Positions 41,292 to 50,324 of a stretch of DNA of 64,000 nt are shown here, piece after piece. Positions within the stretch are counted from its first letter, which is position 1. Every line of letters starts with the position of its first letter. The stretch comes from Oscillospiraceae bacterium. GTDB lineage: Bacteria > Bacillota > Clostridia > Oscillospirales > Ruminococcaceae. The translations under genes and the position numbers were made by a program. The DNA is taken from contig WRKM01000001.1 of assembly GCA_009778065.1 (NCBI GenBank), positions 1-64,000 of the forward strand, read 5' to 3'. Below the pieces are notes generated by a model that worked only from the letters and a program-made list of their open reading frames with translations, was not told where the DNA came from and ran no database searches.

Positions 41292-41597
41292 TTATTGCTT
41301 CTGTGATAGAGTAAGTTCATAGCCTAAAGCATCGACATATTTTAAAAGCGTTCTAAGCGTGGGGCTTTGTTTATGCGCCGTGCCTTTTTCAATTCTGCTT
41401 ATGGATTGTTGGGGCAATCCCGTTCTTTTGTGCAGTTCTTCCTGTGTGATATTTTTGCTTTTCCTCGCATTTGCCAATTTAATTCTGAAATTAAATTCAC
41501 GTTGAAATTCATCGTATGATTTTTTTGCTTCGGGGTCTTTCAGCAACTCTTCTAACTTCTTTTTTTCTTTTACGGGGTCTGCTTTTACGAATGGCAT
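41292..41597 (-). CDS. Orphan XRE/HigA-like regulator
   Basis: The 101-aa protein has an N-terminal helical part (LEELLKDPEAKKSYDEFQREF) that is typical of HigA antitoxins. A helix-turn-helix follows (NITQEELHKRTGLPQQSISRIEKG). No toxin gene is adjacent, so it is an orphan antitoxin or a free-standing regulator. The ATG at 41597 has a GAGGTG site. The promoter at 41618-41646 places the transcript start almost on that site, so the leader is very short. Confidence 0.82.
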   Translation of the reverse strand: MPFVKADPVKEKKKLEELLKDPEAKKSYDEFQREFNFRIKLANARKSKNITQEELHKRTGLPQQSISRIEKGTAHKQSPTLRTLLKYVDALGYELTLSQKQ

Positions 41598-41617
41598 AAA
41601 ATTCACCTCACAAATAT

Positions 41618-41646
41618 ATTATACATCATATTAGTTGTATTGTCAA
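41618..41646 (-). promoter_or_regulatory. Promoter of the orphan XRE gene
   Basis: TTGACA (41646-41641), exactly 17 bp, TATAAT (41623-41618) on the minus strand. Confidence 0.8.
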
Positions 41647-41740
41647 TAGTTTTCGGAGATTTATTTTCTAAAGACTTAAAGTTTCCTCAAACAACCGAAC
41701 CGCGCCGTAGTTTCACGATTTAGGGGAAATTTTAGGGGTC

Positions 41741-41769
41741 TTGCAAATTTTGTTTTTTTATGTTAAAAT
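41741..41769 (+). promoter_or_regulatory. Promoter of ilvE-glyS
   Basis: TTGCAA (41741-41746), a 17-bp spacer and TAAAAT (41764-41769) preceded by TGT. No T-box leader is present between it and ilvE. Confidence 0.65.
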
Positions 41770-41799
41770 GGAAGAAAGCTAAAAAGAAAGGACATGGCA

Positions 41800-42876
41800 A
41801 TGAACATAAAAATAACTAAAACATCAGCCCCAAAGCCCATCCCGACCGATGACAGCACGCTCGGCTTCGGTCGCGTTTTCTCCGACCATATGTTTTTAAT
41901 GGACTATAAAGAAGGAGAGGGTTGGTATGAACCCCGAATAGTACCCTTTGACAATATCGCGCTTTCGCCTGCGGCTATGGTTCTGCACTACTCACAGACC
42001 ATATTCGAGGGGTTAAAAGCTTACAGAACATCTGCCGGGGATATTCAGCTTTTCAGACCCCGCGAGAACTTTAAACGTATGAATTTATCGGCGTCACGCT
42101 TAGTCATACCCGAAATACCGGAGGACTTAGTTCTTGAGGGCTTAAAGGAGTTAATCAAGCTCGATAAGGATTGGGTGCCGCACAGTGACGGCGCGTCGCT
42201 CTATATACGTCCGTTTGTGTTCGCCGCCGACCCGTTCGTCGGGGTGCGTCCGGGCGAAGAATATATGTTTATAATAATAACATCGCCATCGGGTCCGTAT
42301 TATGCAACAGGTCTTAACCCTGTCGGAATTTACGTAGAGGAAAACTTTGTCAGAGCCGTAAAGGGCGGTCCCGGCTATACTAAAACAGGCGGTAACTACG
42401 CCGCTTCTCTCGCGGGGCAGGTTGAAGCGCATACTCAAGGCTTCGCACAGGTATTATGGCTTGACGGAATCGAACGTAAATATATAGAAGAAGTCGGTGC
42501 GATGAACATCTTTTTCGTACTCGGAGATGAAATTGTCACGCCGGCGTTACAAGGCTCGATTTTAGAGGGAATCACCCGTAAATCCGTTATTGAACTCTGC
42601 CGTAAATGGGGTATGAAGGTCACAGAGCGAAGAATTTCAATAGACGAAATCACCGACGCTTATAAGAGCGGTTTACTCAAAGAGGTTTTCGGGACGGGTA
42701 CGGCGGCGGTCATCTCCCCTGTAGGACTGCTTAAACGCGGGGCTATGAGCATGGAAATTAATAATAATGAAATCGGCGAGGTGTCAAAAAGGCTCTATGA
42801 CGCTCTCACAGGGATTCAATACGGAAAACTGACAGACGATATGGGCTGGATTATGCCGATAGACGAGGGGGTATAA
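41800..42876 (+). CDS. ilvE: Branched-chain amino acid aminotransferase
   Basis: This PLP enzyme interconverts branched-chain amino acids and their 2-keto acids. The 358-aa protein is of the long BCAT type, with FEGLKAYR near the start, [11 protein letters not shown], the PLP-lysine region [10 protein letters not shown], and [14 protein letters not shown] near the C-terminus. I prefer the ATG at 41800, 8 bases after AAAGGA; an ATG at 41794 is too close. It is 4 bp before glyS and co-transcribed with it. Confidence 0.95.
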   Translation: MNIKITKTSAPKPIPTDDSTLGFGRVFSDHMFLMDYKEGEGWYEPRIVPFDNIALSPAAMVLHYSQTIFEGLKAYRTSAGDIQLFRPRENFKRMNLSASRLVIPEIPEDLVLEGLKELIKLDKDWVPHSDGASLYIRPFVFAADPFVGVRPGEEYMFIIITSPSGPYYATGLNPVGIYVEENFVRAVKGGPGYTKTGGNYAASLAGQVEAHTQGFAQVLWLDGIERKYIEEVGAMNIFFVLGDEIVTPALQGSILEGITRKSVIELCRKWGMKVTERRISIDEITDAYKSGLLKEVFGTGTAAVISPVGLLKRGAMSMEINNNEIGEVSKRLYDALTGIQYGKLTDDMGWIMPIDEGV

Positions 42877-42880
42877 ACTA

Positions 42881-44257
42881 ATGAAGAATACAGAAAAAAC
42901 TATGGACAAGCTGATAGCCCTATGCAAGGGGCGCGGTTTCATCTTTGCAGGAAGCGAGATTTACGGCGGTTTGGCAAATACATGGGATTACGGACCGCTC
43001 GGTACGGAACTTAAAAGTAATATTAAAAAAGCCTGGCTGAAAAAATTCGTACAGGAAAGCAAATATAATGTGGGGTTAGACAGCGCGATTTTAATGAATC
43101 CGCAAACATGGGTCGCTTCGGGGCATTTAGCGGGCTTCTCAGACCCGCTCATATCTTGCAGGGATTGTAAAACCCGTCACAGAGCCGATAATTTAATTGA
43201 GGATTTCGACGGCACGGTTACTTCCGGTTGGGAAAATGACCAACTCGAAGAGTATATACGCGACAAAAAAATTGCCTGCCCGAACTGCGGTAAAACCGAT
43301 TTCACAGACATTCGCAAATTTAACCTTATGTTCAAAACCTTTCAGGGGATTACCGAAGAAACGGCAGACGAGATTTATCTGCGTCCGGAAACGGCGCAGG
43401 GTATATTCGTTAATTTCTCAAATATTCAACGTACCACGCGCCGTAAAATCCCGTTCGGCGTGGCGCAAATAGGAAAATCGTTCAGAAACGAAGTAACACC
43501 CGGTAAGTTTATTTTCCGTGTACGCGAATTTGAGCAGATGGAGCTTGAGTTTTTCTGTAAGCCGGGTACAGATTTAGAGTGGTTTAACTACTGGAAAGAG
43601 TTTTGTAAAAACTGGCTTTTGTCAATCGGCTTAAATGAAGAAAATCTGCGTCTTCGCGACCATACAGCGGAAGAGCTGTGTTTTTATTCAAAGGCTACGA
43701 CTGACTTCGAGTATCTGTATCCGTTTGGTTGGGGCGAGCTTTGGGGCGTCGCCGACCGCACAGATTATGACCTGAAACAGCACATAAATGAATCGGGAAA
43801 AACGCTCGAATATTTTGAGCCGGAAACGAACGAAAAATATGTACCTTATGTAATAGAGCCGAGTTTGGGCGTTGAACGGCTTCTGCTCGCACTTCTGACC
43901 GATGCTTATGACGAGGAAGAGCTTCCCGACAATACAACAAGAACCGTTTTGCGTTTTCATCCTTACATCGCACCGTTTAAGGTCGCGGTCTTACCGCTGT
44001 CAAAAAAGCTCGGCGAAAAAGCCGAGGAAATTTATACAGAGCTGTGTAAGTCTTTTGTCTGTGATTATGACGAAACAGGAAACATAGGCAAGAGATACCG
44101 CAGACAGGACGAAATCGGCACACCGTTTTGTGTAACTGTTGATTTTGAAAGCGTAGAGGATGGAAAAGTTACAGTTCGCGAACGCGACAGCATGGAACAA
44201 ACGCGGATTGAAATCAATAAAGTTCGGGAATATATTGAGGAACGAGTGGGGTTATAG
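42881..44257 (+). CDS. glyS: Glycyl-tRNA synthetase (dimeric, eukaryote/Gram-positive type)
   Basis: This alpha2 class II synthetase charges tRNA-Gly. The 458-aa protein has zinc ligands CRDC and CPNC, motif 2 ([23 protein letters not shown]), motif 3 ([12 protein letters not shown]), and a C-terminal anticodon-binding domain starting [11 protein letters not shown]. It is the single-chain form, not the glyQ/glyS alpha2beta2 form. It follows ilvE directly and ends at the terminator 44283-44330. Confidence 0.97.
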   Translation: MKNTEKTMDKLIALCKGRGFIFAGSEIYGGLANTWDYGPLGTELKSNIKKAWLKKFVQESKYNVGLDSAILMNPQTWVASGHLAGFSDPLISCRDCKTRHRADNLIEDFDGTVTSGWENDQLEEYIRDKKIACPNCGKTDFTDIRKFNLMFKTFQGITEETADEIYLRPETAQGIFVNFSNIQRTTRRKIPFGVAQIGKSFRNEVTPGKFIFRVREFEQMELEFFCKPGTDLEWFNYWKEFCKNWLLSIGLNEENLRLRDHTAEELCFYSKATTDFEYLYPFGWGELWGVADRTDYDLKQHINESGKTLEYFEPETNEKYVPYVIEPSLGVERLLLALLTDAYDEEELPDNTTRTVLRFHPYIAPFKVAVLPLSKKLGEKAEEIYTELCKSFVCDYDETGNIGKRYRRQDEIGTPFCVTVDFESVEDGKVTVRERDSMEQTRIEINKVREYIEERVGL

Positions 44258-44282
44258 GGTGAGATAGAAGCGTTTACTGTAG

Positions 44283-44330
44283 TTTGCCGTTTCTTGGGTT
44301 AAACCTAAGAAACGGCAAAATTATTATATT
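44283..44330. terminator. Terminator between glyS and the convergent toxin-like operon
   Basis: Perfect 13-bp stem (TTTGCCGTTTCTT at 44283-44295, complement at 44307-44319), flanked by AT-rich tails on both sides, so it can serve both directions. Confidence 0.85.
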
Positions 44331-44355
44331 TACACTAAGATTTTTTCAGAATCTG

Positions 44356-45009
44356 CTAAAATAACGGTGTGATAGTTATCTCGCCTTCGCACTCTGCGGA
44401 AGCCTGCTTGCCTTTATCGTCGGCGATTTTTGTTTGCTCGGAAGGCACCAAAAATTGGGTTCCGTCTGACATCGTTATCGTAAGAAGTTCAATGTAAAGA
44501 AAAACACTTGTGGGTATCATACTTGTTCCGGTAATTTTAAATGTACCCTTTACCGAAAATTCCTGTAAGTTTCTATCAAGATTTTCTTTTACGGCATTAA
44601 AAACAGTTGTGCTGGCTATGTCAACAGAAGAACTTTTACTGTTTTTATAAGTTTCGCTGGAAGTTTCGTCTTTTGAACCTCCTGAAAAAAAGCTGAACCA
44701 CCAATCTCTTTTATCGGTTTTCTTATAACGTTCTTCCAACTCTGAAGCCGTTTCGTTTTTTACCTCGTTTACTATTTTATCGGTGACTTCTTTATAAAAC
44801 CTTTCAGATAGACTGGTTATTTTCAAGTCAATAGTAACTTTCCCTGTTACGCCTAATTGCACTTGGCAACCGGCTTTTGAAAGCGAACCGTATCCGTTGG
44901 TAAACTTAATCTGTTTATAATCGGCAGATTCTGTAACGTCTTGGTTAGCCGCGGGAGCAAGAACGATTTGGTTTTGCCCATTGATTTGAATTGGTAAAAT
45001 ATTAAGCAT
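44356..45009 (-). CDS. Unknown protein, third gene of the XaxA-like toxin operon
   Basis: The 217-aa protein has no signal peptide or membrane segment and I do not recognise a family. The N-terminus (LPIQINGQNQIVLAPA) and C-terminus (FKITGTSMIPTSVFLYIELLTITMSDG) look beta-rich. The middle (residues ~70-135) is a charged helical stretch around an aromatic patch, WWFSFFSGG. It lies 29 bp after the 807-aa toxin-like gene on the same strand. A role as second toxin component, chaperone or immunity factor is inferred from position only. Confidence 0.6.
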   Translation of the reverse strand: MLNILPIQINGQNQIVLAPAANQDVTESADYKQIKFTNGYGSLSKAGCQVQLGVTGKVTIDLKITSLSERFYKEVTDKIVNEVKNETASELEERYKKTDKRDWWFSFFSGGSKDETSSETYKNSKSSSVDIASTTVFNAVKENLDRNLQEFSVKGTFKITGTSMIPTSVFLYIELLTITMSDGTQFLVPSEQTKIADDKGKQASAECEGEITITPLF

Positions 45010-45038
45010 AAACTGTACACTCCTTTATTATTGTTTCG

Positions 45039-47462
45039 TTAAAACTTTGCTCCTAAATTGTCAATGAAGCGAGTTAGCGTTTCATTGTATGATTTTACGT
45101 CTTTTTTTGAAGCATAAAATTTCAAAAGCTGACGCTCTTCCTCTATTAAATTCGCAATGCATGTTCCCGATGAAGCAAAAAATTTAAGAGGAGAGAAAAC
45201 ACAGGTAAGATTATTAAGCTCTCTTTGATTTGACAAAGTTTCATCGAAATCCGCATTCGCCTTGTCATATTTTTCTCTAAGAGCCGATAGCTCTTCAGTC
45301 AAGCTGAGCAGTTTTTTAACATCTTTACACAAAGTTATTACTTTTCCCAAAGCATCAAGCGAGTTAAGAAAAGTTTTATACAGAAGTTTCATAGATTCAA
45401 TTGCCGCGGCTTCTTGTGATTTTGAACCTTCTTTTATCATGCCGGAAACTTCTTCCTCTGACGGTAAGAAAATTTTAAATTCATTTATTAAATTTTGAGG
45501 GTCTATCTTTTTTGAAATATCAGAATCAAGCCCCTTGATTTTCTCTGTTAAATATTCCATAGGAGATATGAAGTTATTTTGAATTAACTCCGAGTGCTTT
45601 TTGAGCATAATGTCAAATCTCTTACATTCATCATTTAATTGTTTAAAGTACCCGATTGTTGTTAAATCCTCACGAGTGTTATCGCTGAGCATTTTTGCAT
45701 CGTCCAGTATTGATTTGATAAAAACTGCAAGTTTCTCGTCATATGCGGTTGTTTCTTGGGTAAACCGCGACATCAATCTTTCAATAGCTTCAGGGTGTTC
45801 TTTATATTCTTCAAACTTAGAATAATCGGATGCCATTTGGGCTCTGTTACTGCCGCTATAAATTAAAACGGGAAGGTTGTGTGTGAACCCATCATACATA
45901 CGGCGGGCATATTCCCTTAATTCAAACGCCTTTTGATGTAATGACGGCATATTTTTTGAATCGCGTTTAATAAGAGCATTATTTAATTCGGCGGCTCTGT
46001 CTTTCCATATCAGCAAATCAAATTCCCCATACCGGTTTTCGTTTGACTGACGAATTTTAACTTGGTTTGCAGATTTTGTAAAAAAATCATATTCCTTTTC
46101 CGCGAGCAATAATACTTGATTCACATGCGCTTTATTTCTTGCTTTGTTGAACAAATCAACCAAACCTTGTGTAATAGCAGGGATTTCTGACCATGATTTT
46201 TTTGCAGAATCCATTTCAAATATAAAAGTAAGAACATCATCTTTAGAATCAATACTCAATAAACTATCTCTTGCATCTCCGAGGTACTGAGTAATAAGAT
46301 TCCAAACTGCATTGAGGGAATGTAAACCGGTGATAGCATTCGTAATTGCAATCCTCAAATCAGCTATGCCGGCAGTAGCGTCACTCACATTGTTTGAAAC
46401 ACTGTTCAAATCATTGTATCTCGCTGTTAAGTCATCGTGTCTCTTTTGCACTTCGTTTCTTTCCTTGCGTGCTTTTTCTGCCTTTGCTCCGAAAACGCCG
46501 CCTGTAACTGACCATGTTATTACTCCAATCAACGGGAATATCATGCCGGCAGCACCTGTAAAAGCAAGCCCGACATTTAAGTCATAATCTTTTTGGAGTG
46601 CGTCTATTTTTATTTTGAGTTCGTTGATTTCCTCTTTAAGCTTTTGTGTCTCGGCGGCAAGGTCAAGTTTTTCAAGAGATTGAAGCTTATTATCGGCGGC
46701 GGGTTGCAGCTTATTAAGCAGCTCTTTTTCAAATGCTATAAGCCTGTCTAACAGAGCAAGTGAACGCTCGTGGTATGTTTTGGTTTCATTTTGCCAACGC
46801 TCAAGGAGCTTGCCCAAACTTATAATTTTTTTCTTATCTGTTTCAGTAACCTCAATATCTTTAATTTCTAAGAAAATATCTAATTTTCTGACATATTCAA
46901 GCACCATATCGGCATGACTTACAAAAGTTTTACCATAGGTCGTTAAGCTGTTTCCTTGTGCGATTATGCCGTTTCCGCCCATTTCTATGTCAGCCCAAAG
47001 CTTAGCATGAGTGTTAAACATACTATAAAAACTTACAAATGAAGCGGGTGAAAAGTCGGGGAATCTTTTTGATATTTCGGAATTTGCGTTATAGCCGAGT
47101 TTGATTTCCGCATCACTTTCGGTTGTCGGGAAAGATAGCCCCTTGTTTACATATCTGATTATATCGGTTATGTTTTCCTCCGTAAGACCTAATAACCCCG
47201 TTGATTCAACCAAAGAGCTTTCTGATGTATGTTCAGACAAAGAAGCATCATTGGCTAAACTCTCTTTTTGGGTATTGATAGTCGGGAGTTTTTTGAGTGC
47301 CTGCACATCACCCGCCATAAACGAAATCAAAATTTTCGCTTTCTCAAATGTCGGCAAATCTTTACCCGCCTTAATAGCCGCATTTGAGGCATTAATTACG
47401 TCATTCGCGAGCTGATTTACATTGGCGTCTTTAATCAGCGTCAAGCTTGTTTTTCCTGCCAT
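45039..47462 (-). CDS. Alpha-xenorhabdolysin-like (XaxA/YaxA family) pore-forming toxin, double length
   Basis: The 807-aa, almost wholly helical protein resembles alpha-xenorhabdolysin component A from residue ~95 to ~440. It has IIRYVNKGLSFPTTESD, a long coiled-coil at ~265-293 (EEINELKIKIDALQKDYD) and a hydrophobic hairpin at ~296-325 (VGLAFTGAAGMIFPL ... SVTGGVFGAKAEK). A returning coiled-coil follows, then HSLNAVWNLITQYL and SWSEIPAITQGL. XaxA is only ~410 aa, so the helical residues ~450-807 are extra and could be a fused second subunit. It has no signal peptide, as in XaxAB. It is the middle gene of three on AT-rich DNA. The family call is from memory of the hairpin motif. Confidence 0.65.
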   Translation of the reverse strand: MAGKTSLTLIKDANVNQLANDVINASNAAIKAGKDLPTFEKAKILISFMAGDVQALKKLPTINTQKESLANDASLSEHTSESSLVESTGLLGLTEENITDIIRYVNKGLSFPTTESDAEIKLGYNANSEISKRFPDFSPASFVSFYSMFNTHAKLWADIEMGGNGIIAQGNSLTTYGKTFVSHADMVLEYVRKLDIFLEIKDIEVTETDKKKIISLGKLLERWQNETKTYHERSLALLDRLIAFEKELLNKLQPAADNKLQSLEKLDLAAETQKLKEEINELKIKIDALQKDYDLNVGLAFTGAAGMIFPLIGVITWSVTGGVFGAKAEKARKERNEVQKRHDDLTARYNDLNSVSNNVSDATAGIADLRIAITNAITGLHSLNAVWNLITQYLGDARDSLLSIDSKDDVLTFIFEMDSAKKSWSEIPAITQGLVDLFNKARNKAHVNQVLLLAEKEYDFFTKSANQVKIRQSNENRYGEFDLLIWKDRAAELNNALIKRDSKNMPSLHQKAFELREYARRMYDGFTHNLPVLIYSGSNRAQMASDYSKFEEYKEHPEAIERLMSRFTQETTAYDEKLAVFIKSILDDAKMLSDNTREDLTTIGYFKQLNDECKRFDIMLKKHSELIQNNFISPMEYLTEKIKGLDSDISKKIDPQNLINEFKIFLPSEEEVSGMIKEGSKSQEAAAIESMKLLYKTFLNSLDALGKVITLCKDVKKLLSLTEELSALREKYDKANADFDETLSNQRELNNLTCVFSPLKFFASSGTCIANLIEEERQLLKFYASKKDVKSYNETLTRFIDNLGAKF

Positions 47463-47495
47463 TGTAACCGTCCTTTCGTGGGAGTAACCCCATAA

Positions 47496-48692
47496 TTATT
47501 TTATCACAGGGAAATCCTTGTATTTGAATTCCCCAAGATATTTGCTCATTGTATGCGTAACATCGCTGAAAACTTCCCACAATCCGGCTTGCCCATGAAT
47601 CGTAAAGACTATTTCATCAGAGGTAATAATCGTTTCATCACTGATTATTTTAATGCTTATTTCAATACTACTATTAATAAACGAAAAGAATAAACTTGCA
47701 TTACGAAGAGAAGATTCAGTACCCTTAATAAGTTTTTCGTTGCCTAAACACAGTTCTAAGCCATGCTCGCGATATTTTCGTATGTCAATATTTTTTGTTT
47801 CGGGATATACTGCTTCCGCCAAATAATTAGCTAAATTATTTTGTTTTGAGCTAATGCTCAGTATTCTCGGCTCAATTTCTATGTAGAAACTCTCAAGCAT
47901 TTTTTTCGATTTTAAGAAAAGCTCAGGCAACTCGTTTTCACGAGAATTGAAATAACATCGGCATATGTTGTTAAAATCTTTTGCAGCGATACCGGTTCTT
48001 TCCACGATTATTTTACATAAATCTTTCCACGCTGCCGCAATTTCAATAACCCTGTCGGCATATTCATCAATGATTTTAAGGAAACCATCAACTTTTTTAG
48101 AAGCAAGACTCCACTTGATTTGTGTACACATTAGACTCAACAATTTAAAGTCCATCCCGGCGAAAAGTTTGTTATAAACATCTTCGGGGTCGCTTTTTTT
48201 ATCGGGATTGACGGGGTTAGCATCATTAAGAACCGTGGTTAGTTCTTCAAGCTTATAAGTTTTATAGTTCATTTTTCGTCCTTTCTCGGTATACCATGAT
48301 TTTGTTAAAGATGCTCTCCAGCGTCTGATAGTGCTGTCGTCTGCCGTACAAGTTAAGATTTCTTTATCAATAACAGCTTTTTTAATCGAATTTATATCAT
48401 ATTGCTTTTTAGGTAATATAAATCCCGGAATAACAGCATGTACTTTTCTGCATTTCTTACACCTTACTTGTATTATATTTACAGTTTGGATGTCAAACTC
48501 CGAAATAATAATCTTTCGCTTGTATGTACCGTGCATACCTATATTATTATTACAATCAGGACATTTTATCAAGCCTTTTTTAGATTGAGTTCCAATACTA
48601 TTGTATAATTCATGTTCGTTATTTTTGTATTCTGATAAACAGATTTCTAATAAACCTAAAATCAAAACATACCTCGTTGTCCAATTTTTCAC
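47496..48692 (-). CDS. Unknown helical protein with in-frame DUF6431-like N-terminus
   Basis: The open frame is 398 aa, but it seems to hold two things. Residues 1-~140 resemble DUF6431, a zinc-finger and helix-turn-helix module found with transposases (CPDCNNNIGMHGTYKR, CKKCRKVHAVIPGFILPKKQY, STIRRWRASL). At residue 141 there is an ATG (48272) preceded by AAAGGAC at a good distance, so the operon gene proper may be 258 aa, starting MNYKTYKLEELTTV. This second part is helical and has no recognised family. Its 33-bp gap to the 807-aa gene makes it the first gene of the toxin-like operon. It could be a regulator, second toxin component or chaperone. Confidence 0.6.
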   Translation of the reverse strand: MKNWTTRYVLILGLLEICLSEYKNNEHELYNSIGTQSKKGLIKCPDCNNNIGMHGTYKRKIIISEFDIQTVNIIQVRCKKCRKVHAVIPGFILPKKQYDINSIKKAVIDKEILTCTADDSTIRRWRASLTKSWYTEKGRKMNYKTYKLEELTTVLNDANPVNPDKKSDPEDVYNKLFAGMDFKLLSLMCTQIKWSLASKKVDGFLKIIDEYADRVIEIAAAWKDLCKIIVERTGIAAKDFNNICRCYFNSRENELPELFLKSKKMLESFYIEIEPRILSISSKQNNLANYLAEAVYPETKNIDIRKYREHGLELCLGNEKLIKGTESSLRNASLFFSFINSSIEISIKIISDETIITSDEIVFTIHGQAGLWEVFSDVTHTMSKYLGEFKYKDFPVIK

Positions 48693-48851
48693 AACTTTAT
48701 TTATGATTTTAATTATAGAGCATATACTATAAAAATGGAAGGCAAGTTATATGGAATTTATTTCTTGAACGTAACCAAACGGAGTGTATTGACGTTAATT
48801 ATTTCTGTGTGTTAGTATTTTTCGGTATGAAATGAAAACAGAATAATTTAA

Positions 48852-48875
48852 AACGCTCCCATTTAAGGGAGCGTT
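48852..48875 (-). terminator. Terminator of the tRNA-Pro transcript
   Basis: Perfect 9-bp stem AACGCTCCC (48852-48860)/complement (48867-48875) with a 6-nt loop. On the minus strand it is followed by TTTTAAATTATT. Confidence 0.8.
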
Positions 48876-48886
48876 AAGCTTTATAG

Positions 48887-48969
48887 CTCGAGTGGCGAGC
48901 CGCCACGGGCAAAACTTCAGCAACCTTTAGGGTCGCTGAAATATTGCGTGCCGAGGCTCTCGGCTCGAG
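48887..48969 (-). other. Long imperfect hairpin at the 3' end of tRNA-Pro
   Basis: CTCGAG at 48887-48892 faces CTCGAG at 48964-48969. GAGCC/GGCTC and an inner TTCAGC (48916-48921)/GCTGAA (48935-48940) extend the pairing. The structure uses the last bases of the tRNA, so it would have to be removed during 3' processing. Confidence 0.5.
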
Positions 48970-49038
48970 ATGACAGGATTTGAACCTGCGGCCTCTGCGT
49001 CCCGAACGCAGCGCTCTACCAAACTGAGCCACATCTCG
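48965..49038 (-). tRNA. tRNA-Pro (CGG anticodon)
   Basis: The acceptor stem is CGAGATG/CATCTCG. The D arm runs GGCTCAGTTTGGTAGAGC. The anticodon stem CTGCG/CGCAG has loop TTCGGGA (anticodon CGG, reading CCG). The T arm is GCAGG/CCTGT with TTCAAAT. The discriminator is A, and CCA is not encoded. The AT-rich toxin-like operon lies next to it. Confidence 0.93.
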
Positions 49039-49154
49039 TATTTTCACCTGCCTTTTATTCTAACATACAAAGTCAAAAAAATCAATAGTTTCAGAAATAT
49101 TTTTTATTACACCGCGAAAACAGGGCTAAACTGCTTGATTTTATTTAATTTTAA

Positions 49155-49189
49155 GGGGGAACCGTACGCTTTAATTGTGCGGTTACCCC
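49155..49189 (-). terminator. Terminator of the padR-membrane protein unit
   Basis: GGGGGAACCGTACG (49155-49168) pairs, with mismatches, with TGTGCGGTTACCCC (49176-49189). On the minus strand it is followed by TTAAAATTAAAT. Confidence 0.65.
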
Positions 49190-49213
49190 TGTGTTAAAAT
49201 TATTTTGTTTGTT

Positions 49214-49849
49214 TTATTCTATCAGACCTCGTATAACCCCATCTCCGGTCGGTAAGAGCCGCCTTTCGGCTATACGCGCCGCCGCACTTATCAAAAAACC
49301 GTATAAAAGCGAAACCATAGCTATTGAAATAACATACCCTATGCTATCCGGGTTCTCCCCTATTCTGTGCAACACAGTCATAACTCCGAGAATACAACTG
49401 ACTGCCCCTGCATAAAGCGCACCCGTTTTAACACCGCTTAAAAAGTTAATAAGTGACAGCTTCCGTCCGCAGTATAAAAACCCGTACACCGCTGAAAAAC
49501 CCAACACGACAATAAAAGATATAGTGTCTATAAACCATTCAAATTCAGCTCCTAACGCAGCCAATACGCCAATAAAAATTAAAGCGGTAAGAATAAAACC
49601 CATACATAAGATGATTAACTCGGAGACCGAGCGGTTCGCGGCTGTTATCCTTCTGCCGAGCGTTTCAGGGTCTCCCATGCGTTTAACAGTTTCAAGCGTG
49701 GCGGCTTCTTCTGTCAGCCCCTCGTCCAAAAGCCCCGCATACCGCTCCTTCATGTGGTCGAAAAGCTCGCCCCTTGCCACTTGACGTACTGTTTTACCGC
49801 GAATATTGGTGCAAACCTCATCTAAGTAATCAGACATAAATTTTTGCAT
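49214..49849 (-). CDS. DUF1700/permease-prefix-type membrane protein
   Basis: The 211-aa protein starts with a cytoplasmic ~75-residue helical domain (VRQVARGELFDHMKERYAGLLDEGLTEEAATLETVKRMGDPETLGRRI), the permease prefix or DUF1700 signature. About four membrane segments follow. Such proteins are typically encoded behind a PadR-type regulator, exactly as here, where its start overlaps padR by 28 bp. The function is unknown; in related loci the pair responds to cell-envelope stress or antibiotics. Confidence 0.85.
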   Translation of the reverse strand: MQKFMSDYLDEVCTNIRGKTVRQVARGELFDHMKERYAGLLDEGLTEEAATLETVKRMGDPETLGRRITAANRSVSELIILCMGFILTALIFIGVLAALGAEFEWFIDTISFIVVLGFSAVYGFLYCGRKLSLINFLSGVKTGALYAGAVSCILGVMTVLHRIGENPDSIGYVISIAMVSLLYGFLISAAARIAERRLLPTGDGVIRGLIE

Positions 49850-50184
49850 AACCGTATCCTCCTAAATTTTAAAATTTTGCTTACCATGCCCGAAAAATCC
49901 TGCCACTCTTGTTGTTTACTCTCAAAAAGTTCCGAGCCTTTCGGCGTTAAATGATAGTACTTACGTTTTCTCCCGCCGCTCTCCTCCCAATAAGAGGAAA
50001 TGTTACCATCTGTTTCAAGCTTGTGTAAAACAGGGTAAAGAGCGCCCTCGTTGAGCAGGAAGACGCTTTCGGAGCGTTCTTCCAGCTCCTTTATGATTTG
50101 ATAGCCGTAGCGGTCATTTTCCGATAACAGCTTCAATACCATAATGGAAACCGTGCCTTTAAGCAACTGTCCGTCAAAACTCAT
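49822..50184 (-). CDS. PadR-family transcriptional regulator
   Basis: The 120-aa winged-helix protein has the PadR signature: LKGTVSIMVLKLLSENDRYGYQIIKELEE, then LNEGALYPVLHKLETDGNISSYWEESGGRKRKYYHLT. It has a short C-terminal helix for dimerisation. It probably represses its own operon through the palindrome at 50218-50262, which covers the -10 box. The effector is unknown. Confidence 0.93.
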   Translation of the reverse strand: MSFDGQLLKGTVSIMVLKLLSENDRYGYQIIKELEERSESVFLLNEGALYPVLHKLETDGNISSYWEESGGRKRKYYHLTPKGSELFESKQQEWQDFSGMVSKILKFRRIRLCKNLCLIT

Positions 50185-50217
50185 TTTGTATCACACCCCT
50201 TTCGCTTACGAACAACA

Positions 50218-50268
50218 AAGCCTAAGAATCTTATGTATATTATACATAAGATTCTTAGGCTTGTCAAT
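50218..50268 (-). promoter_or_regulatory. padR promoter overlapped by a 45-bp perfect palindrome (operator)
   Basis: Two perfect 22-bp arms surround a single centre base (50240). The inner part ATGTATA-T-TATACAT fits the ATGTAT/ATACAT pattern of PadR operators. On the minus strand TTGACA (50268-50263) and TATAAT (50244-50239) are 18 bp apart, so the palindrome covers the -10 and the spacer. Autorepression is the natural reading. Confidence 0.85.
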
Positions 50269-50324
50269 AGGTTTTTTAAATTTTTTTTGCACATTCGGAC
50301 AGAAGGCTTAAATTCACACTTTTC

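Noticed and set aside
35060-49038. Integrative element bounded by the two tRNA genes
   Set aside because: No integrase and no repeat of the tRNA 3' ends was found as att sites; core genes ilvE-glyS lie between them.
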